Made by a program: the position numbers and the translations under genes. A stretch of DNA of 64,000 nt from Chloroflexota bacterium. GTDB taxonomy: Bacteria > Chloroflexota > Anaerolineae > Anaerolineales > UBA11579. The notes under the pieces were generated by a model that was given only the letters and a program-made list of their open reading frames with translations, was not told where the DNA came from and made no database searches. Below, one piece after another: positions 42,947 to 51,132 of the stretch. The stretch is taken from contig JABFGG010000007.1 in the NCBI GenBank assembly GCA_013112575.1, positions 1 through 64,000 on the forward strand, read 5' to 3'. Positions within the stretch are counted from its first letter, which is position 1. Each line of letters starts with the position of its first letter.

Positions 42947-43830
42947 TGCCCCTGACGATAACCGAGGCTTTGCTACATGCACGGGAGGAGAAGCTGCCCG
43001 GCGATAGCCCGACGTTGGACGCGCAGGTGTTGCTAGCTGACGTAATGCGGCAGCAGCGAGCCTGGCTGCTGGCCCACCCTGAAGCAGAACTGATAAACAA
43101 ACAAGAAGCCGATTGGGCGGACAAGCTGAAACGGTTGGCGAGTGGTGAACCGCTGCCCTACATCATCGGGCATTGGGAGTTCTTCGGTCTGGATTTCAAG
43201 GTTACGCCGGATGTACTGATACCGCGGCCAGAGACGGAGTTGTTAGTGGAGACGGCGCTGGGTTGGTTGAAAGAATATCCCGGCAAACGCAGGATCGTAG
43301 ATGTGGGGACCGGTTCGGGCTGTATCGCGGTGTCGTTGGCGGTGAATGTTATTTCTAGCGGGCGCACATCGGTGCGCCCCTACACGAAGGCGTATTTCTC
43401 TCCAGAGATTGTTGCGGTTGATATTTCGGAGAAGGCGCTGGAAGTGGCACAGGAAAATGCAAAGGCTCACAAAGTTGATGAGCGTATTTATTTTGTGCAA
43501 AGCGATCTACTTGAGGCAGTTGAAGGCCCTTACGATTTGATCTGTGGCAACCTGCCGTATATCCCCAGCAGCAAGCTGCCTGCGCTGGAGGTCTACAAAC
43601 ACGAACCCAAGCTGGCGTTAGATGGCGGGGCGGAGGGTCTGGATTTGATCGAGCGGTTGCTGAAAGATGCGGGGCGGGTGCTAAATGCCGGGGGGTTGAT
43701 GTTATTGGAGATCGAGGATGGGCAGAGGGAGAGCGCGTTGGGGTTGGCAGAAGAAGTTTTTTCGGGGGCGCAATCGGAGGTGTTGGCGGACCTGGCGGGT
43801 AAACCGCGGTTGTTGCGGATTCAAACATGA
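42946..43830 (+). CDS. prmC: Release factor glutamine methyltransferase
   Basis: 294 aa. N-terminal helical domain, then a Rossmann methyltransferase with DVGTGSGCIAVSLA (motif I) near 120 and GNLPYI near 202 in place of the common NPPY; NLPY is a known variant. It methylates the GGQ glutamine of release factors. Between motif I and the next strand (EIVAVDIS), there is an extra stretch of about 16 residues, encoded by a palindromic repeat at 43360-43384. The reading frame survives, so the protein is probably active with an added loop. Confidence 0.92.
   Translation: MPLTITEALLHAREEKLPGDSPTLDAQVLLADVMRQQRAWLLAHPEAELINKQEADWADKLKRLASGEPLPYIIGHWEFFGLDFKVTPDVLIPRPETELLVETALGWLKEYPGKRRIVDVGTGSGCIAVSLAVNVISSGRTSVRPYTKAYFSPEIVAVDISEKALEVAQENAKAHKVDERIYFVQSDLLEAVEGPYDLICGNLPYIPSSKLPALEVYKHEPKLALDGGAEGLDLIERLLKDAGRVLNAGGLMLLEIEDGQRESALGLAEEVFSGAQSEVLADLAGKPRLLRIQT
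43360..43384. repeat. Palindromic repeat inserted in frame within prmC
   Basis: GGGCGCAC-ATCG-GTGCGCCC followed by CTACA. It encodes GRTSVRPYT inside PrmC, and is a member of the GCCCCTA family seen at 1141, 22190 and 39204. Confidence 0.75.
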
Positions 43831-43895
43831 CTGTCCAGCAGCTAGAAAACACAAAGCTAACACTAATAGACAGGATGATTTACTGATTGAGATTA

Positions 43896-43940
43896 GAGGG
43901 ATTCCTCGCTCTTTCGCTACGCTCAATCACTCGGAATGAC
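43896..43940 (-). repeat. 45-bp dispersed repeat, copy 2
   Basis: Reverse-complement match to 7090-7134 over all 45 bases. It occupies the spacer between prmC and tsaC (43831-44037), which otherwise holds nothing clear. Confidence 0.85.
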
Positions 43941-44037
43941 AGTTTATTCGATACAGGCGCACCTGAAAAAATTGGTCGAAGATTTTGAGCCTGGATTAAG
44001 CTGAACGTAGTATATTTAGGCTGTAGAGAACGGCTAT

Positions 44038-44658
44038 ATGCAAACCAAAGTACTTTCCGCATACACTCCCAACGCAATCAGCCATACGATCGACGTGTTG
44101 GCCAACGGCGGCGTGGTGGCCTTCCCTACGGACACGGTTTACGGGTTGGGGGCGCTGGCTTTCGACGTGGACGGCATCGACCGGCTGTACTTCATCAAGG
44201 GGCGCGACCAGGCTAAATCCATCGCTGTGCTGCTTAGCAAGATCGAAGAACTGGAACGACTAACGCCCGAACCCTCGGAAGAAATACTGCGTCTGGCCAA
44301 TCGCTTCTGGCCGGGCCCGCTGACGATGGTGGTAGAACGCTCCCCGGATATGCCGGAGTCATTGTCGTCTTCGACCACCACTATCGGGCTGCGCATCCCC
44401 GACCACCCAGTGGCGTTGGATCTGCTAAACGCCAGCGGGCCAATGGCTGTGACCTCGGCGAACCTGTCGGGCGAGGATAATGCCAGCACGGCGGAAGAGG
44501 TGCTGAAACAGTTGGATGGACGCATTCACCTGGTTTTGGATGGGGGGCGGACGCCCGGCGGGGTGCCCTCGACGGTGGTGGACCTGACAACAAGCGAACT
44601 GAAGGTGCTGCGTGAGGGGCCGATCAAAGAAAAAGATATGCAGCTACGCACTGCCTGA
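44038..44658 (+). CDS. tsaC: Threonylcarbamoyl-AMP synthase
   Basis: 206 aa, the YrdC/Sua5 domain alone. The N-terminal ANGGVVAFPTDTVYGLGALAFD, then FIKGRDQAKSIAVLLSK, GLRIPDHPVA and MAVTSANLSGEDN are the characteristic nucleotide and threonine sites. It makes threonylcarbamoyl-AMP from Thr, bicarbonate and ATP, the first step of tRNA t6A37 formation. The second-step protein TsaD is encoded at 52412 in this window. It is downstream of prmC on the same strand, as is common in bacteria. Confidence 0.94.
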   Translation: MQTKVLSAYTPNAISHTIDVLANGGVVAFPTDTVYGLGALAFDVDGIDRLYFIKGRDQAKSIAVLLSKIEELERLTPEPSEEILRLANRFWPGPLTMVVERSPDMPESLSSSTTTIGLRIPDHPVALDLLNASGPMAVTSANLSGEDNASTAEEVLKQLDGRIHLVLDGGRTPGGVPSTVVDLTTSELKVLREGPIKEKDMQLRTA

Positions 44659-44783
44659 CTCTCATCAATTATTTATCCTCCGTTCATCCCCCGTTTATCT
44701 AGCTATCTATAATGAGGATTGAAAGATGCAATCTCCTCCTCACTCTAAAGCGCAGCTGTGACAGCCATAGCTGCGCTTTGGCG

Positions 44784-45413
44784 TTAAGTCTCTGTGTGTT
44801 TGCGCAGGATCAGAGACTGAAAATGTAATTGCCCACCCAGCCCCCCAAGATCGATGGGCTTGAAGCTGACTACTTCAAAAGTTTTGCCTACAACCGACTG
44901 GATAGCCTCATCCGTAAAGAAAGAAAAGAAGCGGGGCGGATCGTAGACATCCTCCTCCCAGACCCCCTCACTTGCATTACCACCGTATTGGCCCAGATAG
45001 AACAGACCATCAACCTTCAAGACCTTGCTGACCTGCTCCAAAGCCACCGGGAATTCGCTTTTGGGCAAATGCAGCAGGCAGTTGAGTGCAAAGGCCGCAT
45101 CAAAGATTTCAGGGGAGAACTGTATGGCACACATATCCATGACCTGGGCATCCAGCCCTTTTTCACGGCAACTGGCTACATTCTCCGGGGAAAGGTCGAT
45201 GCAGGTAACCTTGAGGCCTTGTTTTGCAAAGAAGATGCTGTCCTGCCCTGTGCCTGCCCCGATCTCCAGAAGGCTTGCTTTGCCCTCAGTCTGCAAAATC
45301 TTCAAGAAGCGGGCGCGGTCTTCTATCTTCCAGTCTTCGATGATGCGACTGTCGCGGGAGGCGACCTGTTTTGCGTAGGCGTCGCGCAGGTTATTTCTCA
45401 GGGTTTCGTCCAT
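44784..45413 (-). CDS. Class I SAM-dependent methyltransferase
   Basis: 209 aa. Motif I is LLEIGAGTGQDSIFFAKQG near residue 50, followed by VTCIDLSPENVASCRE, and FDAAFALNCLLHLPKSEF as motif IV. Motifs are intact, so it is probably active on a small molecule or other acceptor, which is unknown. It converges with tsaC; a stem AAAGCGCAGCT / AGCTGCGCTTT between them (44747-44779) may terminate both. No Shine-Dalgarno site is clear. Confidence 0.87.
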   Translation of the reverse strand: MDETLRNNLRDAYAKQVASRDSRIIEDWKIEDRARFLKILQTEGKASLLEIGAGTGQDSIFFAKQGLKVTCIDLSPENVASCREKGLDAQVMDMCAIQFSPEIFDAAFALNCLLHLPKSEFPVALEQVSKVLKVDGLFYLGQYGGNASEGVWEEDVYDPPRFFSFFTDEAIQSVVGKTFEVVSFKPIDLGGLGGQLHFQSLILRKHTET

Positions 45414-45525
45414 TGGTCTAATTCACAAATCTTTGATCAGTATATCAGGCCCATTAAAGTTGGGACACATGTACCCCTAAATTGAGTATTTTGCCCTCTT
45501 TTGTGGAAAGCAACACACAGGCATA

Positions 45526-45966
45526 ATGACTGAAGTTATTGTGGAGGCAATGATGAATTTTCCGAGCAGCACACTTCTACTCATTGGAGCCATGGCCAGC
45601 TTCGGTGTAACCCTATTGCACATCCTGCTGGTCTTCCGCCCTCAACTCTACCGTTACTTTGGTGCCGACGAACTGGCAGATATGGTCGAGGATGGCTCTT
45701 CATTTACCGTGTTGGTTACGTTAGGTCTGGTAGTTATGTTCGCGGTATGGGGCATCTACGGCCTGTCTGGGGCGGGTGTTTTGGATCCCCTGCCGTTGCT
45801 GGATACTGTCCTCATCATCATCGGCGGTATTTACATCTTGCGCGGCGTGATGTTGCTCAATGACATGGTCAAGCTGGCACAGGGCACACGCCCCATACGT
45901 TTTGCCTTGCTATCTATAGGCGCGCTTTCTGCTGGATTGTTGCATTTATTCGGAACCCTAGCCTAA
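45526..45966 (+). CDS. Four-helix membrane protein, unknown
   Basis: 146 aa with four hydrophobic helices (about 15-35, 63-83, 92-110, 124-143). The first loop holds RPQLYRYFGADELADMVEDGSS, the third DMVKLAQGTRPIRFA. A second start at 45553 has GGAGG just upstream and is an alternative. The gene stands alone between a divergent methyltransferase and a convergent M48 peptidase. No domain recognised. Confidence 0.65.
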   Translation: MTEVIVEAMMNFPSSTLLLIGAMASFGVTLLHILLVFRPQLYRYFGADELADMVEDGSSFTVLVTLGLVVMFAVWGIYGLSGAGVLDPLPLLDTVLIIIGGIYILRGVMLLNDMVKLAQGTRPIRFALLSIGALSAGLLHLFGTLA

Positions 45967-45971
45967 ACTAT

Positions 45972-46883
45972 CTAAGGAATCAGATCAGCCGGTACGCCAT
46001 TGGGGAACAAAGCAACGATGGCTTCTTGAATGAGGCCAATACGGTTGCTAGGGTTGGGGTGGGTGCTAAAAAACTCTGGTGGCCTGGCTCCACTGCTGGC
46101 GGCATCCAGAATGCGCATAACTTCCACCATGGCATTGGGGTCATATCCAGCATCCGCCATAATTTGTACACCGAGGCCATCTGACTGCAACTCATCTTCT
46201 CGCCCAAATTTCATATTGACCAGTTGACCGATCAAGAGAGCGACTTGCGCCGTGGTCTGGGAATTAGGATTGTCCGGATCGTAGGTGGCGATAACAACTG
46301 CACCGGTTAGACCCTCGGTCAATTGAAGCTCGGCGATACGTTCGGCTCCGTGGCGGGCAATGACATGCACGATCTCATGGGCCAGCACGCCAGCCAACTG
46401 CCCTTCAGTCTCCAGCCGGTCGAACAAAGCACGGGTGATGAAGATCTGTCCACCGGGGAGCGCAAAGGCGTTTACCGTACGGGTATCGGCCAGCAAGTGA
46501 AACTCGAAAGGGTAACCGGAGCCGGAAGCAATACTGTTGCGCACCAGTTCCTGACCGACAATGTCCACGATCTCCTGCAACTCAGGGCTTGGGTCCAGCC
46601 CCCCGAACTGATGGGCCATCTCCGGTGCTGATTGCAACCCGAGGGCGATCTCCTGGTCCTGTGAGATGGTGATGTATTGATCTTCGCCGGTGATGGGGTT
46701 ATAGACCTGCGAGCCAAAGAATGAAATGAGAGCAAAGGCCGCCATAGCCAAGGCGATGCCTATGCGCAGACAACCGCCACCCCCTCCACTTCTGCCGCGC
46801 CGTGGCCTCAGACGTTGCTGCACGCGCTGGCGGGTAGGTCTGGCGGGCACTCGGATGTAGCGAACTGGGCGTTGTCGTCTCAT
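45972..46883 (-). CDS. M48-family metallopeptidase
   Basis: 303 aa. A basic, Arg-rich N-terminus of about 38 residues, one transmembrane helix (CLRIGIALAMAAFALISFFG), then a zinc peptidase domain. The HExxH motif is LAHEIVHVIARHGAER near 183, with a downstream Glu in GREDELQSDGLGVQIM as third ligand. The AFALPGGQIFITRALFD segment is the usual M48 N-terminal part. It is predicted to cleave damaged or precursor proteins at the membrane. Related to BepA/Oma1-like enzymes. Confidence 0.9.
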   Translation of the reverse strand: MRRQRPVRYIRVPARPTRQRVQQRLRPRRGRSGGGGGCLRIGIALAMAAFALISFFGSQVYNPITGEDQYITISQDQEIALGLQSAPEMAHQFGGLDPSPELQEIVDIVGQELVRNSIASGSGYPFEFHLLADTRTVNAFALPGGQIFITRALFDRLETEGQLAGVLAHEIVHVIARHGAERIAELQLTEGLTGAVVIATYDPDNPNSQTTAQVALLIGQLVNMKFGREDELQSDGLGVQIMADAGYDPNAMVEVMRILDAASSGARPPEFFSTHPNPSNRIGLIQEAIVALFPNGVPADLIP

Positions 46884-46914
46884 AAAAAAGTTATCAGGAA
46901 ATAGTTATTGGGGA

Positions 46915-47427
46915 TCAGGAATTCGTGTCCGTGGCTTCGGAATTTAGACTAACCAATGGTTCGTCATATTCGTCGAACAACTCGTACAGCCCCCCTGCCA
47001 AGGCCCCAAACAGGATATGGGCAAGCAATAACATCCAATTGCGCAGCGGGAAGACCCAGGGGAAAAAGAAAGATAGTGAAAAGAAATTTATGCCGTAGAG
47101 TGCAAGTCCCATCAGCGCCCCACCCAAAATGCCGACCAACAAGCCCCAGCGGTGAACCACGAGAGCGATCAGCATCCCGAAGCCCAGCGACAGGGCCAGA
47201 TGCATGACCGTTGCGACCAAGGTGGTCACGAATGGCGAAACGCTACCGGCGGGGACCACTTCCGGCCCCAAAGGAATTGATGCCAGGATACGCAAAATCA
47301 GGCCAAGGTCACCCAGCGTGAGCCAGGGCAGCAACACTCCCGTTGCCAGGAATACCAGGCCACTGATCAGTCCGGCCCAGAGGGCGGCAGAAATATCAAG
47401 CGTGGGGCGAAGGTGGGATGACTGCAT
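46915..47427 (-). CDS. Polytopic membrane protein, unknown
   Basis: 170 aa with about four or five hydrophobic segments: ALWAGLISGLVFLATGVLLPWL, VATVMHLALSLGFGMLIALVVH, LLVGILGGALMGLALYGINF and LLLAHILFGALAGGLYELF. Gly-rich helices and a final acidic tail. It resembles small integral membrane proteins of Chloroflexota with no known role. It lies 31 bp upstream of the M48 peptidase gene on the same strand, so co-transcription is likely. Confidence 0.65.
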   Translation of the reverse strand: MQSSHLRPTLDISAALWAGLISGLVFLATGVLLPWLTLGDLGLILRILASIPLGPEVVPAGSVSPFVTTLVATVMHLALSLGFGMLIALVVHRWGLLVGILGGALMGLALYGINFFSLSFFFPWVFPLRNWMLLLAHILFGALAGGLYELFDEYDEPLVSLNSEATDTNS

Positions 47428-47543
47428 TTAATTGAATTTGTAGGATAAGTTTAGTAAAATTAAATCAATTAGAACTTACAAGCACGTAGGAAATTGATAA
47501 TTCCCCATCATTATTGGGGGTTTTTGATTCTTTTAGGAAATCA

Positions 47544-47557
47544 AGTACAATTGTACT
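47544..47557. promoter_or_regulatory. 14-bp palindrome upstream of kinase gene
   Basis: AGTACAATTGTACT, perfect dyad, 24 nt before the kinase ATG. A weak hairpin CCCC-x9-GGGG followed by TTTTTGATTCTTTT (47503-47535) lies just upstream. Operator function is inferred. Confidence 0.5.
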
Positions 47558-47580
47558 ATGGGCTCGATATTTGACACCTA

Positions 47581-49467
47581 ATGACTTTTAATCTTGGCCC
47601 TTATGAAGTAGGAGAAATGATCGGTTCAGGGGGAACCTCAACCGTTTACCGCGGCATTGACTCAAAAAACCAACGTGAAGTAGCCATAAAATTGTTGTCA
47701 CCGGGGACTTTGGTGGATGATGATTGGAAAAAACGCATCCATCGCGAAATTGCCACAGTTATCAGTCTGGATCACCCGAACATCGTGCCCATCATCGATT
47801 CAGGCCAACAGGACGACCTGATCTACATCGTGATGCCATTTTATGAGAAGGACAGCCTGGAAACGCGACTGAAAGATAAGCGCCTGTCCCCCACGGAAGG
47901 GGCCAAGCTCTTTAATGACGTGGCCAGCGCCCTGGATTATGTACACGGCAAAGGCATCGTGCACCGCGACATCAAACCCGGCAACATCCTTTTCGACAAT
48001 GAGGGCAATGCTTTACTGGCAGATTTTGGGCTGGTGCAGCTCCCCGATGCCTCGGTGAGTCTGACCGGCTCGGCCATTGTAGGCACGCCCAAATATATTT
48101 CGCCCGAGCAGGCGCGTGGGGATAAGATCGATGGGCGCTCCGACCAATATTCATTGGGTGTGATCCTGTACGAACTGTTGACCGGCGAAGTGCCCTTCTC
48201 CGCCGAGACACCCATCGGTGTGCTAATGAAACACATCACCGACCCCATGCCACCCCTGAGCCATTTGCGCCCCAATCTGGCCGGGCCGCTCGAGCAGGTC
48301 ATTCTGAAGGCCACCGCCAAGAATCCGCAACATCGCTTTGAATCGGTAGGGGAATTTAACCAAACTTTCCAGGCAGCGCTCAAACATGCCATCAACCCAG
48401 ATAAGAACCCGGCGCCAGAAATCCATTTACCGGATGACATCAGCGCCACGTACAGATTCCCAGAACTACAAAAGCAGCAGGCTTTAGAAGCCACGGCGCC
48501 ACCCCCACAGAATCGCTGGCGGCGGTGGGCCGCGCTTGGAACGGCCATACTTATAGTAGCCCTGGCCTGCCCATTTGCTATCTCGGCAGCCTCAACGTTA
48601 TTCGGCTCAACTGAAGGCCTCAGCGCAGCGGAAGCTACTGCATTGGACAGTACACTTGCGGCACTCTCTACCAAAGTGGCGGCGGGCGCAAGTGGAGATT
48701 TGGGCGAGGACGAAATCCAACTGATCGCCGTCCAAACGCTATCTGCAGAGGAGGGCGTGAGCGCCGAAGAGGTTGCGCAACTCGATGCCATCGTCAATCC
48801 TTCGGTCACTCCCACTCCAGGCACCGGAACTGCAGAGGCCACAAACCAGGCATCAGAGGCGACAGCAACTGAGGATAGTGGAGGGGCAGTCAACAGCCCG
48901 ACGAGCGCCCCAGGTGGCAATGACAATCCAACGGATACGGCAGCGCCAACCAGCAGCGGGGATGGCAGCAGCAGCCCAACGGCCACAACAGCCCCACCGG
49001 ATACGCCCGTTCCCAGTCCGACCGCAACGGATACCCAGGTAGTGCCGCCTACGGCTACCGAAACCCTGGTGCCTAGCGCTACCTTTACCAATACACCCAC
49101 ACAAACTCAGCTACCTACTGCGACTGAAGACGTTTGTAGCTTGTTGAGCCTGGGAAGCTTTTCTGTCAATAACAAGACCCTAAACTGGTCTTTGGTCAAC
49201 AACAGCGGACAGACGGTGACCGTTGACAGTCTGACCTTCAATTGGCCGGGGTCCAATGGAAATCTAAAGGACGTTAAATTCGGTGCTGCGTTGATATGGA
49301 CGACGGACAGCCCCCCACCCTCGTTGTCTTTTGGGAGCATTGGACAAAGCCTGGCCTCTTCCCAACAAAAAGCTTTTGTCATTAAATTCGTGAATTCTGC
49401 CGCATCATCTGGCTATTCAATTACCGTAAATTTGAGCAATGGTTGTCAGGTGATTGCATCGGAGTAA
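47581..49467 (+). CDS. Ser/Thr protein kinase with extracytoplasmic C-terminal domain
   Basis: 628 aa. Kinase domain 8-270: Gly loop GSGGTSTVYRG, VAIKLL lysine, HRDIKPGN near 128, DFGLVQL, SPEQARG and SLGVILYELLTG. All catalytic residues are present. One membrane helix (about 318-338) follows a basic RWRRW. Outside it are a Ser/Thr/Pro-rich stretch (about 400-515) and a small domain with two Cys at the end, which may sense an external ligand. An FHA-domain gene starts only 5 nt after its stop, so the pair is likely a signalling unit in which FHA reads phosphothreonine. Confidence 0.92.
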   Translation: MTFNLGPYEVGEMIGSGGTSTVYRGIDSKNQREVAIKLLSPGTLVDDDWKKRIHREIATVISLDHPNIVPIIDSGQQDDLIYIVMPFYEKDSLETRLKDKRLSPTEGAKLFNDVASALDYVHGKGIVHRDIKPGNILFDNEGNALLADFGLVQLPDASVSLTGSAIVGTPKYISPEQARGDKIDGRSDQYSLGVILYELLTGEVPFSAETPIGVLMKHITDPMPPLSHLRPNLAGPLEQVILKATAKNPQHRFESVGEFNQTFQAALKHAINPDKNPAPEIHLPDDISATYRFPELQKQQALEATAPPPQNRWRRWAALGTAILIVALACPFAISAASTLFGSTEGLSAAEATALDSTLAALSTKVAAGASGDLGEDEIQLIAVQTLSAEEGVSAEEVAQLDAIVNPSVTPTPGTGTAEATNQASEATATEDSGGAVNSPTSAPGGNDNPTDTAAPTSSGDGSSSPTATTAPPDTPVPSPTATDTQVVPPTATETLVPSATFTNTPTQTQLPTATEDVCSLLSLGSFSVNNKTLNWSLVNNSGQTVTVDSLTFNWPGSNGNLKDVKFGAALIWTTDSPPPSLSFGSIGQSLASSQQKAFVIKFVNSAASSGYSITVNLSNGCQVIASE

Positions 49468-49471
49468 TCTT

Positions 49472-50110
49472 ATGGCTGATAAAAAAGACGATTCCAAGGG
49501 ACTGGCAAATTTTATAAATTCGCTGGACCCCCACAGCTACGACCAGACTTTGTTAAACGACGACTGGTTAAATAGCCAACCAAAAGCACGCTTAATCGAC
49601 GTCATCAAAGTGCTGGCGGCGCGCCAGAAGGCAGAATCCACGGCCAAAGTTAAACGTACCGATATACCGGTTGTGACCAAAGAAGAGCCTGCGATTGCTA
49701 ATAAGCCCAAATTGGTCACCACCGAGCTCGTCGTACCTGCTGCACAGCGTGTGCTCTCCGAACAACCCGAAGCACAATGGGAATTGTTCTTGATACCTAA
49801 AGAAGAGGGGCATCGACCCTTGCAGATCAAGATACTGGACAATTTTACGGTGGGGCGCACCAAAGGCGGCAAGGCCACCGACCTGGACCTGACCCCGTTT
49901 GGCGCAGCGGAAAAGGGTGTTTCTGGCCAGCACGCCGCCATCCAGGTAGCAGCTGACGGCCTCTATCTGGTGGACCTGAGTAGCACCAACGGTACCTACT
50001 ACCAGAACGAACGTGTGGAACTGGGCAACCCGGCCAAACTAACCGAGGGCGCAGTGATCGCCTTTGGCAAGCTGGTTTTTCTGGTGAGCAAGATCAAGAA
50101 GATGGGATAA
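49472..50110 (+). CDS. FHA-domain protein, partner of kinase
   Basis: 212 aa from the ATG at 49472; an earlier in-frame start would overlap the kinase gene. The N-terminal 100 residues are polar with few features. The FHA domain occupies about 115-205 with FTVGRTKGG, VSGQHAAIQ and LSSTNGTYYQNERVELGN, matching the GR, SxxH and NG contacts to phosphothreonine. It is probably a substrate or reader of the kinase encoded just upstream. Cytoplasmic. Confidence 0.9.
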   Translation: MADKKDDSKGLANFINSLDPHSYDQTLLNDDWLNSQPKARLIDVIKVLAARQKAESTAKVKRTDIPVVTKEEPAIANKPKLVTTELVVPAAQRVLSEQPEAQWELFLIPKEEGHRPLQIKILDNFTVGRTKGGKATDLDLTPFGAAEKGVSGQHAAIQVAADGLYLVDLSSTNGTYYQNERVELGNPAKLTEGAVIAFGKLVFLVSKIKKMG

Positions 50111-50157
50111 GTACTTGAGTTCCTTATTTCAAGATTATCTAAGCGCCAGAGACTAAA

Positions 50158-50943
50158 TCAAGGATCAGACTCTGCCGCATCGATACTCACTGTAGCGTCC
50201 GCCACGTAATCGACAACTGAAATCAAAGTATCCTCGAAACCTGACACCAACTTAACTATGACGAAAGCATCCGGGGTTGGATTTTCCTGACCTTGCAGCC
50301 AGGGTATCCATCCCCAGGAAACAAATTCAGAAATCATAATTTGGCCTGTGATGCCACAATTCTCCCGGCCGAAATCAACCGTCACACTCGGCCGCTCCTC
50401 TAACAGCGGCGTGCTTATGCGGGCATAGTAGCCCCCAGTGGCGGCGTCGACCAACGGCGTCTGGCCATCTACCAGTGGGGCCAATTCAATGTCGGAGGGT
50501 GTTTCAAGCAGCGTTAGTTCAATGTCACCTTCTTGCTTCACTAAGTTTGCCTCGGATGCATAAAGTAGCCTGCCCATGATCTCGAAGACAAAGGCGCCCC
50601 CCAGCTCGCCAGGGCCATAGGTTGGCTCGTCTTCCTCCTCGATGTTCACGCAGGTGAAACGGCCCTCAAAGTGGCCCACCCCGGACCCGCTGATGGAGCC
50701 GTCTGGCCATACATCGAATGAGCCTTCATAGACCACATCGCTGGTTTCCGTCACCATCGTATCGAACTTACTCACCGGGATATTGACATTAAGCGTCCAA
50801 CTGCTTGGCTCAATGCCCTCGTCTTCGGCTGCAGCCTCTTCCAGTGGGACGGGCAAGGGTTCGGCAGCGGAGAATAAGGCGCAGGCGCTCAGCATGAGAG
50901 TGGTCAATAGGATGAATAGAAAGGGGAACTTTTTCGGGATCAT
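50158..50943 (-). CDS. Putative lipoprotein
   Basis: 261 aa. Signal peptide with LSAC lipobox (Cys21). The mature part begins with an acidic EEAAAEDEGIEPSSW. Several strands follow (FDVWPDGSISGSGVGHFEG, VTVDFGRENCGITGQIMISEF). AAGGAG lies before the ATG. No catalytic signature. It converges with the FHA gene. Similar secreted lipoproteins occur at 1 and 42425, but they are not clearly homologous. Confidence 0.75.
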   Translation of the reverse strand: MIPKKFPFLFILLTTLMLSACALFSAAEPLPVPLEEAAAEDEGIEPSSWTLNVNIPVSKFDTMVTETSDVVYEGSFDVWPDGSISGSGVGHFEGRFTCVNIEEEDEPTYGPGELGGAFVFEIMGRLLYASEANLVKQEGDIELTLLETPSDIELAPLVDGQTPLVDAATGGYYARISTPLLEERPSVTVDFGRENCGITGQIMISEFVSWGWIPWLQGQENPTPDAFVIVKLVSGFEDTLISVVDYVADATVSIDAAESDP

Positions 50944-51132
50944 CAGACGCTCCTTTGCATGGGTGAATATTTCCCAGCACTTCGTGGAACGCTGCTTGAT
51001 TTGGAAGGTTAGCGTGTTGCGGCCAAGAGTGAACGAGTAACCTTAAATTGAGTAGAGTAGGATGGGCTCCTCCTCAAGAGCGAGTACATTATAGCGAGTT
51101 TTTCAGGAGAGAGAAAATTAAGGCTGTCCCCA

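Noticed and set aside
44747..44779. Stem AAAGCGCAGCT / AGCTGCGCTTT as a firm terminator
   Set aside because: No T-tract on either strand; kept only as a possible weak terminator in the neighbour's entry.
47937..49100. 387-codon ORF antisense to the kinase
   Set aside because: Val/Ala/Ser low-complexity translation of the complementary strand; the kinase frame carries all catalytic motifs.
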